Shown: positions 35,885 through 44,713 of the stretch, one piece after another | Layout of the letters: every line of letters starts with the position of its first letter | Position numbering within the stretch: position 1 is the stretch's first letter | Source: CAYUYV01 sp964522525 | Lineage (GTDB): Bacteria > Pseudomonadota > Alphaproteobacteria > JAJFIK01 | DNA length: 64,000 nucleotides | Reading direction: 5' to 3' | Assembly (NCBI GenBank): GCA_964522525.1 | Contig: CAZFWG010000002.1 | Span: 39,445-103,444 of the forward strand | The notes under the pieces: model-generated | What the model was told of the DNA's origin: nothing | The model's input: the letters and a program-made list of their open reading frames with translations, nothing else | Database searches by the model: none | Made by a program: the position numbers and the translations under genes

Positions 35885-36061
35885 GAGTACCCTCAGCCTT
35901 AACGACTTGCTAGGAAGTTCCTACGCGGATCGCCTTACGCGGGTATCGTGGTAGAGGAACGAGGTTAAAGTGAAATAAACCAATGCGCGCAAGCCGCCCA
36001 AAATGAAACCATGAATAAAGGGTTGGGACGGCCTGCGACGGATCTTCACAGCACAGAGCGA

Positions 36062-36856
36062 TCAGTTGTCGCCCCGCAAGATGTCGCCCACGGGCCCCAA
36101 GAGTGACCCTTCGCCCTGACCGCTGCCGGTCACCGGGACATTCGCGAGGATGCGGCCGGCGAGACGGCTGAAGGGCAGGCTCTGCAGCCAGACCGTGCCG
36201 GGGCCTTTCAACCGGGCAAAGAACAGTCCCTCGCCACCGAACAGCATGGTCTTGATGCCCCCCGCCTTCACGATGTCATAGTCCACCGTCGTCGTCAGGG
36301 CGGCAAGGCATCCGGTATCCACATGAAGCTCTTCGCCCGGCGCCAAGGTCCGTTCAATGAGGGTTCCGCCCGCATGGACAAAGGCCCAGCCATTGCCTTC
36401 AAGCCGCTGCATGATGAAGCCCTCGCCGCCGAACAGGCCGGTGAGGATCTTTCTTTGAAAGGCGATGCCGATCGAGACGCCCTTGGCGGCCGCCAGGAAG
36501 CTGTCCTTCTGGCAGATGAGAGCCCCCCCGTGATCGGCCAGATGGATGGGCAGAATGGTGCCCGGAAACGGGGCCGCGAAGGCCACCTGGGCCTTGCCCG
36601 AGCCCTGCTGGGTGAAGACTGTCAGAAACAGGCTTTCGCCGGTGAGAACCCGCTTTCCGACACCGATCAAGGTACCGATAAACCCTTTGTCCTGACCCGA
36701 ACCATCCCCGAAGATCGTGTTCATCTCCACATGGGGGGACTTGTACATCATGGCCCCGGCTTCGGCGATGGCGCTCTCGCCGGGATCAAGCTCGATTTCG
36801 ACGAACTGCATCTCGTTGCCGGCGATCCGGTAGTCGATGAGATCGGCGTTGGCCAT
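36062..36856 (-). CDS. TIGR00266/AIM24 family protein
   Basis: A 264-aa beta-rich protein with family landmarks: FVEIELDPGESAIAEAGAMMY near the N terminus, LFLTVFTQQGSGKAQVAFAAPFPG, GGEGFIMQRLEGNGWAFVHAGG and GGEGLFFARLKGPGTVWLQSLPF. ATG 36856 follows AGGAG. The family forms a trimeric beta-prism-like fold; its mitochondrial relative AIM24 affects inner-membrane organisation. The bacterial function is unknown. Confidence 0.88.
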   Translation of the reverse strand: MANADLIDYRIAGNEMQFVEIELDPGESAIAEAGAMMYKSPHVEMNTIFGDGSGQDKGFIGTLIGVGKRVLTGESLFLTVFTQQGSGKAQVAFAAPFPGTILPIHLADHGGALICQKDSFLAAAKGVSIGIAFQRKILTGLFGGEGFIMQRLEGNGWAFVHAGGTLIERTLAPGEELHVDTGCLAALTTTVDYDIVKAGGIKTMLFGGEGLFFARLKGPGTVWLQSLPFSRLAGRILANVPVTGSGQGEGSLLGPVGDILRGDN

Positions 36857-36902
36857 GGCGGCACTCTCCTGCTCGTGAAGACGGATTTGGTCTTTATACC
36901 CT

Positions 36903-38819
36903 CTATAACGCCTGGGCAAGGCGCATCTGGCGCAGACGAGCAAGCGTCGCGGGAAAATCGCGCGCGGTCCGGTCCAGGACGAAACGCGCGGCTTCGTGGC
37001 GCCTGTCCAGTCTGGGCACGCCTTCTCCGGCCTGGCGGGTCGAGTGAAGCGTCACCTCGACAAGGCGTCCCTGCCCGTCCAGGGTCACGTCAAGCACCGG
37101 TCCAAGACCCAGAAGGCCCCAGGTGAGGAACCCGGCAGAGGTCCAGAAATTGCCGAGACTGTATGCCACCAGACGATCATCGATGATCTCTAGCGCGCGA
37201 GGCACATGGGGTCCGTGGCCCACGACCAGATCGGCTCCTGCATCGATCACGGCCCGCGCAAAGGCGTGCACATCGCCCCGATCCTCGCCGAGATAGCGCT
37301 CGGTGTGGCGCGGCACCCGTGACGCACCCACACCTTCCGCCCCCGCATGAACGGAGATGACGACCACATCATGGTCCTCACTCAGTGTCGCGACGATCCG
37401 CCGGGCACCGCCCAGATCACGCGGATCGAGACTGATTCCATGGGGCGCAAAACTCGCGAAAGCGACCCGAATGCCCGCTTCCGTGGTCAGGCTCGCGGTG
37501 CGGGCCTCGGGCACCGTCTCAAGACCGGTTGGCGCGATCCCGGCGCGGCGCAGCGCGGCGATGGTCGCCGCGCGCCCGGCATCGCCGAAATCCCCGGCAT
37601 GATTGTTAGCAAGCGAGACCACATCGACACCGGCCTGGCGCAGAAAATCCGCATAGTGAGGCGGGCTGCGAAATGCAAAACACCGAACACAGTCTTTCGT
37701 CGGCTCACCACCCGCGAGGAGCACCCCCTCAAGATTGGCGAAAGTGAGGTCCCCGCTTTTCAGAAGCCGGACAAGGCCGTCCTCCAGGATGTCTCCCAGC
37801 GCGGCCCCCGGAACCAATTCGGGATTGAGGCCGGCGCGGCTCGGATAGTCCGACCCCATCATCACATCGCCCACGGCGATGATCCGCACCCGCGCATCCT
37901 GAGAGGCTTGCGACCTCAGTGTAAAGTGCGGCGCCCCGGTCGAGGCGTGACGTTGAAATGCTCCCTGCCCCGCATCCATGGTGCTGGCTTGCCGCGTCGC
38001 CTCGGTCGAGGGTGTCTGAAATCCGGTCTCGAAGCCCGGCAATGCAGGGTCGCCCTCGGGCCTTTCTTCCGTTCCGGTCAGAATCGCATGGCTGACGGTC
38101 CCGGTGCGGATCGTCGCGGCCTTACACGGTGTTCCGAACGCGGTGAGTTCCGCGCAGACCTCCCGTAGAACCTTTTCCGGCGCGCCCAAGGCGGCCAGCC
38201 GGCGGACCGGCATCACTTTGAACAGCCGCGTTTGCACCAGGACGGGGTCCAACCCTTGCAAATCCGGGAAGCGGCCCGTCAAACGCTGCCACCGGGCAAC
38301 ACCGTCCGCATTGCGCAGCACGAGACCCAGATCGATGGCCGGTACGGAGCGATCGGGGCCATCAAAGGGACTGGCGGCAAGCCCCGCCTCATTGCCGGCA
38401 CGCATCAAATCCGTTGGCAGCGGCAAGTGGCGGGCCTTGGCGGCCTGGTCTTTCACCTGGCGCCAGAGGGTGGAGAAAACATTCGGGGCTTCGGTCTCTT
38501 CGGACGGAGGGGCATGTGTCGAAGGAGGGGGCGTGTCTTCCGGCGCCAACGGTTCACTCTGGCGCGCCAGCTCCTGCCGGTTTTGTGTCCGCCCGGCTCG
38601 GGCTTCAGGCGGCTCGGGGGATCCCTCGGGCGCGTCAAAGGCCATTTGCGGGGCGGACGGTCCGGAAAGAAAACGCTCCGGTGCGACGATCAAGATGCCG
38701 ACAATGGCCGCCGTGAAGATCAGGGCCGCAAAGCCGGGCCGCACGAAACCGGCTTCGCGGACGCGCGCCGGATGGCGGGCCGCTTGCCTCGCGCCTGCGA
38801 ATTGATCAGTCTGGGCCAT
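36903..38819 (-). CDS. CapA-family metallophosphatase with membrane anchor and SPOR-like segment
   Basis: About 638 aa, roughly twice the length of a plain CapA/PgsA domain. There is an N-terminal TM helix (GFAALIFTAAIVGILIVA) and a proline-rich linker. A segment at about 160-240 has two SPOR-like halves (LVLRNADGVARWQRLTGRFP; RLFKVMPVRRLAALG..VCAELTAFGTPCKA). The CapA domain follows from about 310: IIAVGDVMMGSDYPS, LTFANLEGVLL, VVSLANNHAGDFGDAG, VISVHAGAEG, VVGHGPHVPRA, YSLGNF. These are the metal-binding motifs of the calcineurin-like CapA family. The start is uncertain: ATG 38819 or ATG 38855, neither with a strong ribosome site. Confidence 0.8.
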   Translation of the reverse strand: MAQTDQFAGARQAARHPARVREAGFVRPGFAALIFTAAIVGILIVAPERFLSGPSAPQMAFDAPEGSPEPPEARAGRTQNRQELARQSEPLAPEDTPPPSTHAPPSEETEAPNVFSTLWRQVKDQAAKARHLPLPTDLMRAGNEAGLAASPFDGPDRSVPAIDLGLVLRNADGVARWQRLTGRFPDLQGLDPVLVQTRLFKVMPVRRLAALGAPEKVLREVCAELTAFGTPCKAATIRTGTVSHAILTGTEERPEGDPALPGFETGFQTPSTEATRQASTMDAGQGAFQRHASTGAPHFTLRSQASQDARVRIIAVGDVMMGSDYPSRAGLNPELVPGAALGDILEDGLVRLLKSGDLTFANLEGVLLAGGEPTKDCVRCFAFRSPPHYADFLRQAGVDVVSLANNHAGDFGDAGRAATIAALRRAGIAPTGLETVPEARTASLTTEAGIRVAFASFAPHGISLDPRDLGGARRIVATLSEDHDVVVISVHAGAEGVGASRVPRHTERYLGEDRGDVHAFARAVIDAGADLVVGHGPHVPRALEIIDDRLVAYSLGNFWTSAGFLTWGLLGLGPVLDVTLDGQGRLVEVTLHSTRQAGEGVPRLDRRHEAARFVLDRTARDFPATLARLRQMRLAQAL

Positions 38820-38853
38820 GCTGAACAGGCCTGCCCCGTGAAAGTTGTTGCCC

Positions 38854-40773
38854 ATGGTTCGTCGTCCCGGCCACCTTAGCCTTGTCGTCACGCTTTTTCT
38901 CTCCTTGATGGTGGTCCGAAGCGCCGGCGCCCAGGCACAACCAGAAGACGATCAAGAGTTGAGCCCCGGGCTCGGTCCCGCCCATGGCTTGGCCATGCAT
39001 GGGGACCCGGCCCTGCCCGCGGATTATGACCATCTTCCTTATGCCAATCCACACGCGCCCAAAGGCGGCTCGCTCACCTTGAGCGAAGTGGCGACCTTCG
39101 ACAGCCTCAACCCGTTCATCGTTCTGGGGAGGCCCATGTGGTATATGCGCTTTCCCCGCCGGGTTTTCGAGACCCTGATGATTCGCAGCCGGGACGAGCC
39201 TTTTACGGTCTATGGCCTGCTCGCGCAGAGCATCGACGTCCCCGACGATCGCAGCTGGGTCGCGTTCACGCTCAATGAGAAGGCGCGTTTTTCCGACGGA
39301 TCGCCCGTGACCGTGGAGGACGTGATCTTCAGTTTCGAGGCCTTGCGCGACAAGGGGCGCCCCTTCTACCGCTTCCGGCATCGCAAGGTGGCCCGCATCG
39401 ACCGGCCAGGGCCCCGCCAGATCCGCTTCGTGTTCGGCGAGGATGTGGATGACCGGGAACTGCCCCTGTTGCTCGCCACCATGCCGGTCTTTTCCAAGGC
39501 CTATTTCGAGACCCACGGTTTTGACAAGACGAGCCTTAAACCGCCGATCGGCAGCGGCCCTTATCGGGTGGCCGACGTCGCCCCCGGCCGGCGCCTCGTT
39601 TTTGAGCGCAATCCGGATTATTGGGGGGCGGATCTTGCCGTCAATCGGGGTTTCAACAATTTCGACCGGATCATTTTCGACTACTACCGCGACGCCAATA
39701 CGGCGTTCGAGGCCTTCAAGGCGGGGACTGTCGATCTGCACCGGGAACTTCAGGCCAATGGGCTGCGCTGGGCCCGGGGCTATGATTTTCCGGCCATGCG
39801 CAAGGGCCTCGTCACGCGCGCCGAACTCAGACCGGCGGCCCTCCAGGGCATGTTCGCTTTTGCCATCAACACAAGGCGTCCGCCCTTCGACGACATCCGC
39901 GTGCGCGAGGCCCTGGTTCTGGCCTTCGATTTCCCGTGGATCAACAAGACCTATTTTTTCGGCGCCTTCGAGCGATCCTCGAGTTTTTATCCCGGCACGG
40001 ATCTCACCGCGGCGGGACCCGCATCGACGGGCGAGCGGGCGCTCCTTGCCGCTTTCCCCGATGCCGTGCGCCCGGACATTCTGGAGCGCGGACTGCGCTT
40101 TGATGACCAGGGCGACTACTATGTGCGCACTAGACAGCGGCTGAGCACGGCCCTCGACCTTCTGAACCAGGCCGGATTTGAGATCGAGGGCGGTGTTCTC
40201 AAAAACAGCGTGACCGGACGACCGCTTTCCCCTGAAATCATGCTCGAGCATCCGGAACAACAGCGCGTCGCCCTGGCCTATGCGGCGGAGTTGCGCAAGA
40301 TCGGCATCGAAGCGCGCATCCGCCTTGTGGATTCAAGTCAGTTTCAGACCCGCTCCCGCGCCTATGAGTTCGATCTCATGCCCTTTTTGTGGCCCTCGAG
40401 CCTGTCGCCCGGGAACGAGCAACGGTTCCGCTGGAGTTCCGCCGCCGCCGAGCAGCCGGGCAGCTACAACTTCCCCGGCGTGCGCTCCAAAGCCGCCGAC
40501 ATGTTGATCGATGCGCTTGTGGCCGCCCGGAGCCGCCAAGAGCTGGTTAACGCGGCCCGCGCTCTCGACCGGGTGTTGCTTTCAGGCTTCTACGTGGTGC
40601 CGCTTTATTATTTGCCCGTCGACAGGATTGCCTGGTGGAAACATGTGACGGGACCGGAAGAACATGGCAAGTTGCGCGTGCCGATCCGCGGGTTCGGCCG
40701 CGAGGGCATGGACAGTTGGTGGGCCGTACCCAACGGGGGCAGGTCCGCCCCGGGCGAGGCGACGGACCCCTGA
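38854..40773 (+). CDS. ABC transporter extracellular peptide-binding protein, YejA-like
   Basis: A 639-aa secreted protein (signal peptide SLVVTLFLSLMVVRSAGAQA) of SBP family 5. AMHGDPALPADYDHLPYANP and GGSLTLSEVATFDSLNPFI are close to YejA, the binding protein for microcin C-like peptides and murein peptides. ARFSDGSPVTVEDVIFSFEAL and PPIGSGPYRVADV are general family 5 motifs. The yejBEF permease and ATPase genes are absent from the window. ATG 38854 overlaps the possible alternative start (38855) of the divergent CapA gene. Confidence 0.87.
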   Translation: MVRRPGHLSLVVTLFLSLMVVRSAGAQAQPEDDQELSPGLGPAHGLAMHGDPALPADYDHLPYANPHAPKGGSLTLSEVATFDSLNPFIVLGRPMWYMRFPRRVFETLMIRSRDEPFTVYGLLAQSIDVPDDRSWVAFTLNEKARFSDGSPVTVEDVIFSFEALRDKGRPFYRFRHRKVARIDRPGPRQIRFVFGEDVDDRELPLLLATMPVFSKAYFETHGFDKTSLKPPIGSGPYRVADVAPGRRLVFERNPDYWGADLAVNRGFNNFDRIIFDYYRDANTAFEAFKAGTVDLHRELQANGLRWARGYDFPAMRKGLVTRAELRPAALQGMFAFAINTRRPPFDDIRVREALVLAFDFPWINKTYFFGAFERSSSFYPGTDLTAAGPASTGERALLAAFPDAVRPDILERGLRFDDQGDYYVRTRQRLSTALDLLNQAGFEIEGGVLKNSVTGRPLSPEIMLEHPEQQRVALAYAAELRKIGIEARIRLVDSSQFQTRSRAYEFDLMPFLWPSSLSPGNEQRFRWSSAAAEQPGSYNFPGVRSKAADMLIDALVAARSRQELVNAARALDRVLLSGFYVVPLYYLPVDRIAWWKHVTGPEEHGKLRVPIRGFGREGMDSWWAVPNGGRSAPGEATDP

Positions 40774-40929
40774 ACGCGGCCATGCCCTGCGGATACGGGG
40801 TCAATGTGACGACAACGGAATTCAAGGCGCCGCGCCCCACGCGGCTCCTTTTGCGGATCCACCTGTTATGGATCCACCCGCAAACGGGGGCTCGGTTGGT
40901 ATCGGTGTGAAAACAGGAGTGCGCCGGGA

Positions 40930-41106
40930 ATGTTGAATGCATCCAAATATACGATCGCGATCGCCATTCTGTTCGCCATGGTGGTCTTGGGCTTGGTCGC
41001 CTATCTGATCGGCGGCATCAGTCTCAATTTCGTGATCCTTTTTCTTGTGGCCTTGACCTTCATCGTCGTCGTTCCGTTTTTCATCCTGAAGCGATCGAAA
41101 GACTGA
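40930..41106 (+). CDS. Small two-helix membrane protein
   Basis: A 58-aa ORF with AGGAG upstream of ATG 40930. It encodes two hydrophobic helices (YTIAIAILFAMVVLGLVAYLI and ISLNFVILFLVALTFIVVVP-FFI) and ends in the basic KRSKD. The amphipathic layout and ribosome site make it a credible gene although it is very short. It follows the YejA-like gene by about 155 nt. I do not recognise a family. Confidence 0.6.
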   Translation: MLNASKYTIAIAILFAMVVLGLVAYLIGGISLNFVILFLVALTFIVVVPFFILKRSKD

Positions 41107-41531
41107 AGAACAAGGACGCGGCACGGGCGAAGCGCGGGTCTCGCCTGTAGCGGGATCGACTCCGCGGGAATCACGCGCCCGCTCCAGGCCCTTGTCGATA
41201 CACGGTCTTTTTGAGGTTCAACCCGTGCGGGGCGCGGGAGCGCATGCCTGGCATGCGCATGGGACGTATACATCATGGGGTCTGGTCACACCCGTCAAAG
41301 GCTCTTGAAAACACTGGTACTTTCTTGCGAATCTGTAAGTCTTGCCCTGTTCGCGGCTTGGTACAAACAGCGCTATATTTATGTGTGGACCGTGAACGTG
41401 GGTGTAGCGACCCTGGCGACGGTCTGATTTCTCAGGATTTTTTTTACCGTTTGTCATTCATTGGACCGTGAAGGTCGAAGAAGGTTGGTAATTTTCACCA
41501 CAATACGCATGAAGAGTGAGGAACGCTTCCC
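41107..41531. other. 425-nt intergenic region
   Basis: The region is less GC-rich than its neighbours, especially 41270-41520. ORFs on both strands here lack ribosome sites and protein-like composition. The promoter of the secreted protein at 41532 probably lies in the AT-rich second half, but no clear -35/-10 pair was found. Confidence 0.5.
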
Positions 41532-41921
41532 ATGACAAGTCTCCCAGGTCGTCTTGGTACAGCACTTCTTGTTGCAGCCGCTTGGGCCGCCCCGGTCCTG
41601 GCCCAGGACGAACAACCGTCCTTGATCGGTCGATATGTCGTCGGAAACGACTCGAACGCTGCCACCGTCGAACTGCTGGACGATGGTTACCATGTCATGA
41701 TCCAGCAGGGCCGCGTCGGCGTCATCGGGAACTACACAGTGGATGGCGACACGGTCACGTTCGAGGACCTCGCCGGCCCGATCAGTTGTCCCGCGGGCAA
41801 AAGGGGACAATACACCTTCGAGAGCACGGACAAGGGCCTCCGCTTCTCCCTCGTGGATGAGGAATGTGACGGACGGTCCCAGGGTGTCGCGGGCGCGGAG
41901 TGGATCAAGGCCAAGGAATGA
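41532..41921 (+). CDS. Secreted hypothetical protein
   Basis: A 129-aa protein with a clear signal peptide (LGTALLVAAAWAAPVLAQ) and a short predicted beta-rich domain (LIGRYVVGNDSNAATVELLDDGYHVMI, IGNYTVDGDTVTFED, GQYTFESTDKGLRFSLVDEEC). The two Cys residues (ISCP, EECD) could form a disulfide. The alternating strands suggest a small barrel, but I do not recognise a family. GAGGAA precedes the start. Confidence 0.6.
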   Translation: MTSLPGRLGTALLVAAAWAAPVLAQDEQPSLIGRYVVGNDSNAATVELLDDGYHVMIQQGRVGVIGNYTVDGDTVTFEDLAGPISCPAGKRGQYTFESTDKGLRFSLVDEECDGRSQGVAGAEWIKAKE

Positions 41922-42034
41922 TCGGGCCATGCCTTTAAGGCGTGCGGATCATCCCCTCTCACCCTGATCGCACCGTTCATCGGTGTCCGGATGTAAGCGT
42001 CCCGCGATCGCGGCCTGTCACGGAGAAAGCCATC

Positions 42035-42564
42035 ATGATCAAGATTAATGGCATCGGCGGCTTCTTCTTTCGCGCCCGAGATCCCGAAAAACTCGCTCAG
42101 TGGTATGAGGATCATTTCGGCATCGACAAGGTCCCCGGCGACTACGACACGCCGTGCTGGCAGCAGGCTGCCGGCACCACGGTGTTTGCCCCGTTCAAGA
42201 AAGACACGGACTATTTCGGCCGGCCGGATCAGATGTGGATGATCAATTTCCGGGTCGATGATCTCGATGGCATGGTGGCCCAGCTCGAAAAGGCCGGGAT
42301 CAAGGTCAAGATCGATCCCGAAACCTATCCCAACGGACGCTTTGCCCATTTGCGCGATCCGGAGGACAACCCCATNNNNNNNNNNNNNNNNNNNNNNNNN
42401 NNNNNNNNNNNNNNNNNNNNNNNNNNNNNNNNNNNNNNNNNNNNNNNNNNNNNNNNNNNNNNNNNNNNNNNNNNNAAACCTATCCCAACGGACGCTTTGC
42501 CCATTTGCGCGATCCGGAGGACAACCCCATCGAGCTCTGGCAACCGATGGAGCAGGAGGCCTGA
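42035..42564 (+). CDS. VOC (glyoxalase/dioxygenase) superfamily protein, interrupted by a scaffold gap
   Basis: The start ATG 42035 follows CGGAGA. The visible part (INGIGGFFFRARDPEKLAQWYEDHFGI, FAPFKKDTDYFGR, MINFRVDDLDGMVAQLEKAGI) is typical of small VOC proteins. A 100-N gap (42376-42475) interrupts it and the 55 nt before the gap are repeated exactly after it. Collapsing the duplicate and the Ns gives 375 nt in frame, that is a complete 124-aa protein ending NPIELWQPMEQEA. The apparent frameshift is therefore an assembly artefact, not a broken gene. The final E in IELWQP is the expected metal ligand. Substrate unknown. Confidence 0.85.
42321..42375. repeat. 55-nt contig-end duplicate, left copy
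   Basis: Identical over all 55 nt to 42476-42530. It lies directly before the N run, so it is most simply the overlap of two contigs left unmerged by scaffolding. Confidence 0.95.
42376..42475. other. Scaffold gap (100 Ns)
   Basis: Exactly 100 N bases, the conventional placeholder for a gap of unknown size. The flanking duplicate indicates that the true gap is negative (contigs overlap by 55 nt). Confidence 0.98.
42476..42530. repeat. 55-nt contig-end duplicate, right copy
   Basis: Identical to 42321-42375 and directly after the N run. See the VOC gene entry for the in-frame merge. Confidence 0.95.
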
Positions 42565-42582
42565 CAAGCCCCCCGGCCGCGC

Positions 42583-43425
42583 TCAGCGGCCGGTGAATTG
42601 GGGCGCCCGGCGTTCCACGAAATGCGCGACCCCTTCCCGGAAATCCTCGCTCTTGAAGCTTTTCAGCATCTCGGCATCCCCCACATCGACCGCCTCCCCG
42701 AGGGACTGAAACTGGGCGTCCCAGAGCTGACGCTTCATGACGCGCAAGGAACGCGGCGAGACCTCGGTCGCCAGCATCCGGGCATAGGCCAGCGTCTGGC
42801 GCATCAAGTCATCGGGGGCGAAGACCCGATTGACCAGTCCCATGCGCTCCGCTTCCGGTGCCTCGATCTTGCGGGCGGAAAAGAGGAGATCCGTGGCATG
42901 GGCCATGCCCACGAGGCGCGGCAAAAGCCAGCTGACACCGTGTTCGGCGATCAGGCCGCGCCGTGCAAACGCGGTCGAGAACATGGCCGTTTCACTGGCA
43001 AAACGCATGTCGCAGTAAAGGGCCAGGATCATCCCAAGGCCCGCACAGGGACCATTAACGGCCCCGATGATCGGTTTCGCCACGGCCGGGAAATAGCTAA
43101 AGGATTTCTGGAAATCCGTTCGCGAGGTGTCGTCGAAGGGCAAGGGAATGCTGCGTTCCCGGATCTCCCGGCTGCTCTGGTTGTCCTGGATGGTCTGCAA
43201 GCCACCCATATCGGCGCCGGCGCAGAAGCCCCGCCCGGCGCCGGTCAGAATGATGACCCGCACGGCCTCATCGTCGACCGCCATGCGCATATGGTCCCGC
43301 ACGAGGTCCCCCATCTCCCGTGTCAGGGCATTGAGATTCGCCGGCCGATTGAGCGTGATCGTGGCGACACCGTCGGCAGCGGCATAGAGCGCCTGGGGTT
43401 CTGCACCCCCTTCCCGGTTCTCCAT
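42583..43425 (-). CDS. Enoyl-CoA hydratase/isomerase family protein
   Basis: A 280-aa crotonase-fold protein: ATITLNRPANLNALTREM at the N terminus, the oxyanion-hole segment GRGFCAGADMGGLQ, AAV-type second oxyanion loop IGAVNGPCAGLGMILALYCDMRFAS, and the catalytic Glu region GLIAEHGVSWLLPRLVG. The second usual Glu position appears changed, so the activity could be hydratase, isomerase or thioesterase-like. It is convergent with the VOC gene and divergent from the nitronate monooxygenase gene. Confidence 0.9.
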   Translation of the reverse strand: MENREGGAEPQALYAAADGVATITLNRPANLNALTREMGDLVRDHMRMAVDDEAVRVIILTGAGRGFCAGADMGGLQTIQDNQSSREIRERSIPLPFDDTSRTDFQKSFSYFPAVAKPIIGAVNGPCAGLGMILALYCDMRFASETAMFSTAFARRGLIAEHGVSWLLPRLVGMAHATDLLFSARKIEAPEAERMGLVNRVFAPDDLMRQTLAYARMLATEVSPRSLRVMKRQLWDAQFQSLGEAVDVGDAEMLKSFKSEDFREGVAHFVERRAPQFTGR

Positions 43426-43727
43426 TCAGTCCTCCCCTTTGAGCGGTTCTTGTGCTGAGCGGTTTTTTGCTTCTGCCCGCGAGAGACGAGAATGACCAGC
43501 GCCTTACACGTAATACGCTGACACGCAAATCACCTCTCGCGCCTGGGCCGATCCTTACCCTATGATGGAGCCAAGGGCGGGCCAAGCCGGTGCTTCCGGG
43601 CGGGTCTGGCACCGCCCAAAAACAGGCCAACACGTCCTTGACGTTTGGAGCACCTTTCCGGCGGAGCAGCTTTCCGGCGGAACAGCCCTCCGGCCAAGGA
43701 CAAATCGAGGGACGCCGAGGTCAGACC
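43426..43727. other. 302-nt divergent intergenic region
   Basis: It lies between the enoyl-CoA hydratase and nitronate monooxygenase genes and must hold both promoters. It contains a 16-bp tandem duplication at 43654-43685 (listed separately). No other structured element was recognised. Confidence 0.5.
43654..43685. repeat. 16-bp tandem repeat
   Basis: CTTTCCGGCGGAGCAG (43654-43669) is followed directly by CTTTCCGGCGGAACAG (43670-43685), 15 of 16 identical. It lies about 40 nt upstream of the nitronate monooxygenase start. It may be a slippage product or a paired operator. Confidence 0.7.
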
Positions 43728-44702
43728 ATGAAAACGCGCATTACGGAACTTTTCGGTATCGAGCATCCGATCATTCAAGGCGGCATGCATTATGTGGGTT
43801 TTGCCGAAATGGCGGCCGCCGTTTCCAATGCGGGCGGCCTCGGCATCATCACGGGCCTGACCCAGCGCACACCGGAAAATCTGGCCAACGAGATCGCCCG
43901 CTGCCGGGAAATGACCGACAAGCCCTTCGGCGTCAATCTGACCTTCCTGCCCGCGGTGACGCCCCCGGACTATCCGGGCTTCGTCAAGGCCATCATCGAT
44001 GGCGGCGTGAAGATCGTGGAGACGGCGGGCAACAATCCCCAGAAATGGCTGCCCACGCTCAAGGACGCGGACATCAAGGTCATTCACAAATGCACCTCCG
44101 TGCGCCACTCCCTGAAAGCGGAGTCGATCGGCTGTGATGCCGTGTCCGTGGACGGATTTGAATGCGGCGGTCATCCGGGCGAAGATGATATTCCCAATTT
44201 CATCCTGCTGCCGCGCGCGGCGGACGAGCTCAAGATCCCCTTCGTGGCATCCGGCGGCATGGCGGACGGCCGCAGCCTCGCCGCCGCCCTCTCCCTGGGC
44301 GCGGAAGGCATGAATATGGGCACCCGCTTCATCGCCACCAAGGAAGCGCCCGTCCATGAGAATGTGAAGCGGGCGCTCGTCGCGGCCTCCGAACTCGACA
44401 CACGGCTGATCATGCGTCCCTTGCGCAACACCGAGCGGGTGCTGACCAACACGGCCGTCGAAGCCCTTCTCGAAAAGGAACGCGCGCTGGGCTCGGAACT
44501 CAAATTCGAGCATATCATCGAGGAAGTGGCGGGCGTCTATCCCAGGATCATGAAAGAGGGTGAGATGGATGCCGGCGCCTGGTCCTGCGGCATGGTGGCC
44601 GGCCTGATCTACGATATCCCCACCGTCCAGGAACTGGTCGACCGGATCATGGCGGAGGCCGAGGATATCATCCGTAGTCGTCTGGATCGCTTCGTCTCCT
44701 GA
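43728..44702 (+). CDS. Nitronate monooxygenase family (FMN-dependent TIM-barrel) protein
   Basis: A 324-aa NMO/2-nitropropane dioxygenase-like flavoprotein. IEHPIIQGGMHYVGFAEMAAAVSNAGGLGIIT is the N-terminal FMN site, GCDAVSVDGFECGGHPGE carries a typical class motif, and ASGGMADGRSLAAALSLGAEGMNMGTRF is the phosphate-binding part. Such enzymes oxidise alkyl nitronates or act as enoyl reductases in some pathways. ATG 43728 is the only Met just before the conserved start. An MFS_2 transporter gene follows within 11 nt, so the two are probably co-transcribed. Confidence 0.9.
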   Translation: MKTRITELFGIEHPIIQGGMHYVGFAEMAAAVSNAGGLGIITGLTQRTPENLANEIARCREMTDKPFGVNLTFLPAVTPPDYPGFVKAIIDGGVKIVETAGNNPQKWLPTLKDADIKVIHKCTSVRHSLKAESIGCDAVSVDGFECGGHPGEDDIPNFILLPRAADELKIPFVASGGMADGRSLAAALSLGAEGMNMGTRFIATKEAPVHENVKRALVAASELDTRLIMRPLRNTERVLTNTAVEALLEKERALGSELKFEHIIEEVAGVYPRIMKEGEMDAGAWSCGMVAGLIYDIPTVQELVDRIMAEAEDIIRSRLDRFVS

Positions 44703-44713
44703 TGTAGCGCCAG

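Noticed and set aside
41218..41457. 79-aa minus-strand ORF in the 425-nt intergenic gap
   Set aside because: No ribosome site, no domain and unusual composition; considered non-coding.
42035..42709. Frameshifted or broken VOC gene
   Set aside because: The apparent frameshift is caused by 100 Ns plus a 55-nt duplicate; collapsing them restores a normal 124-aa frame.
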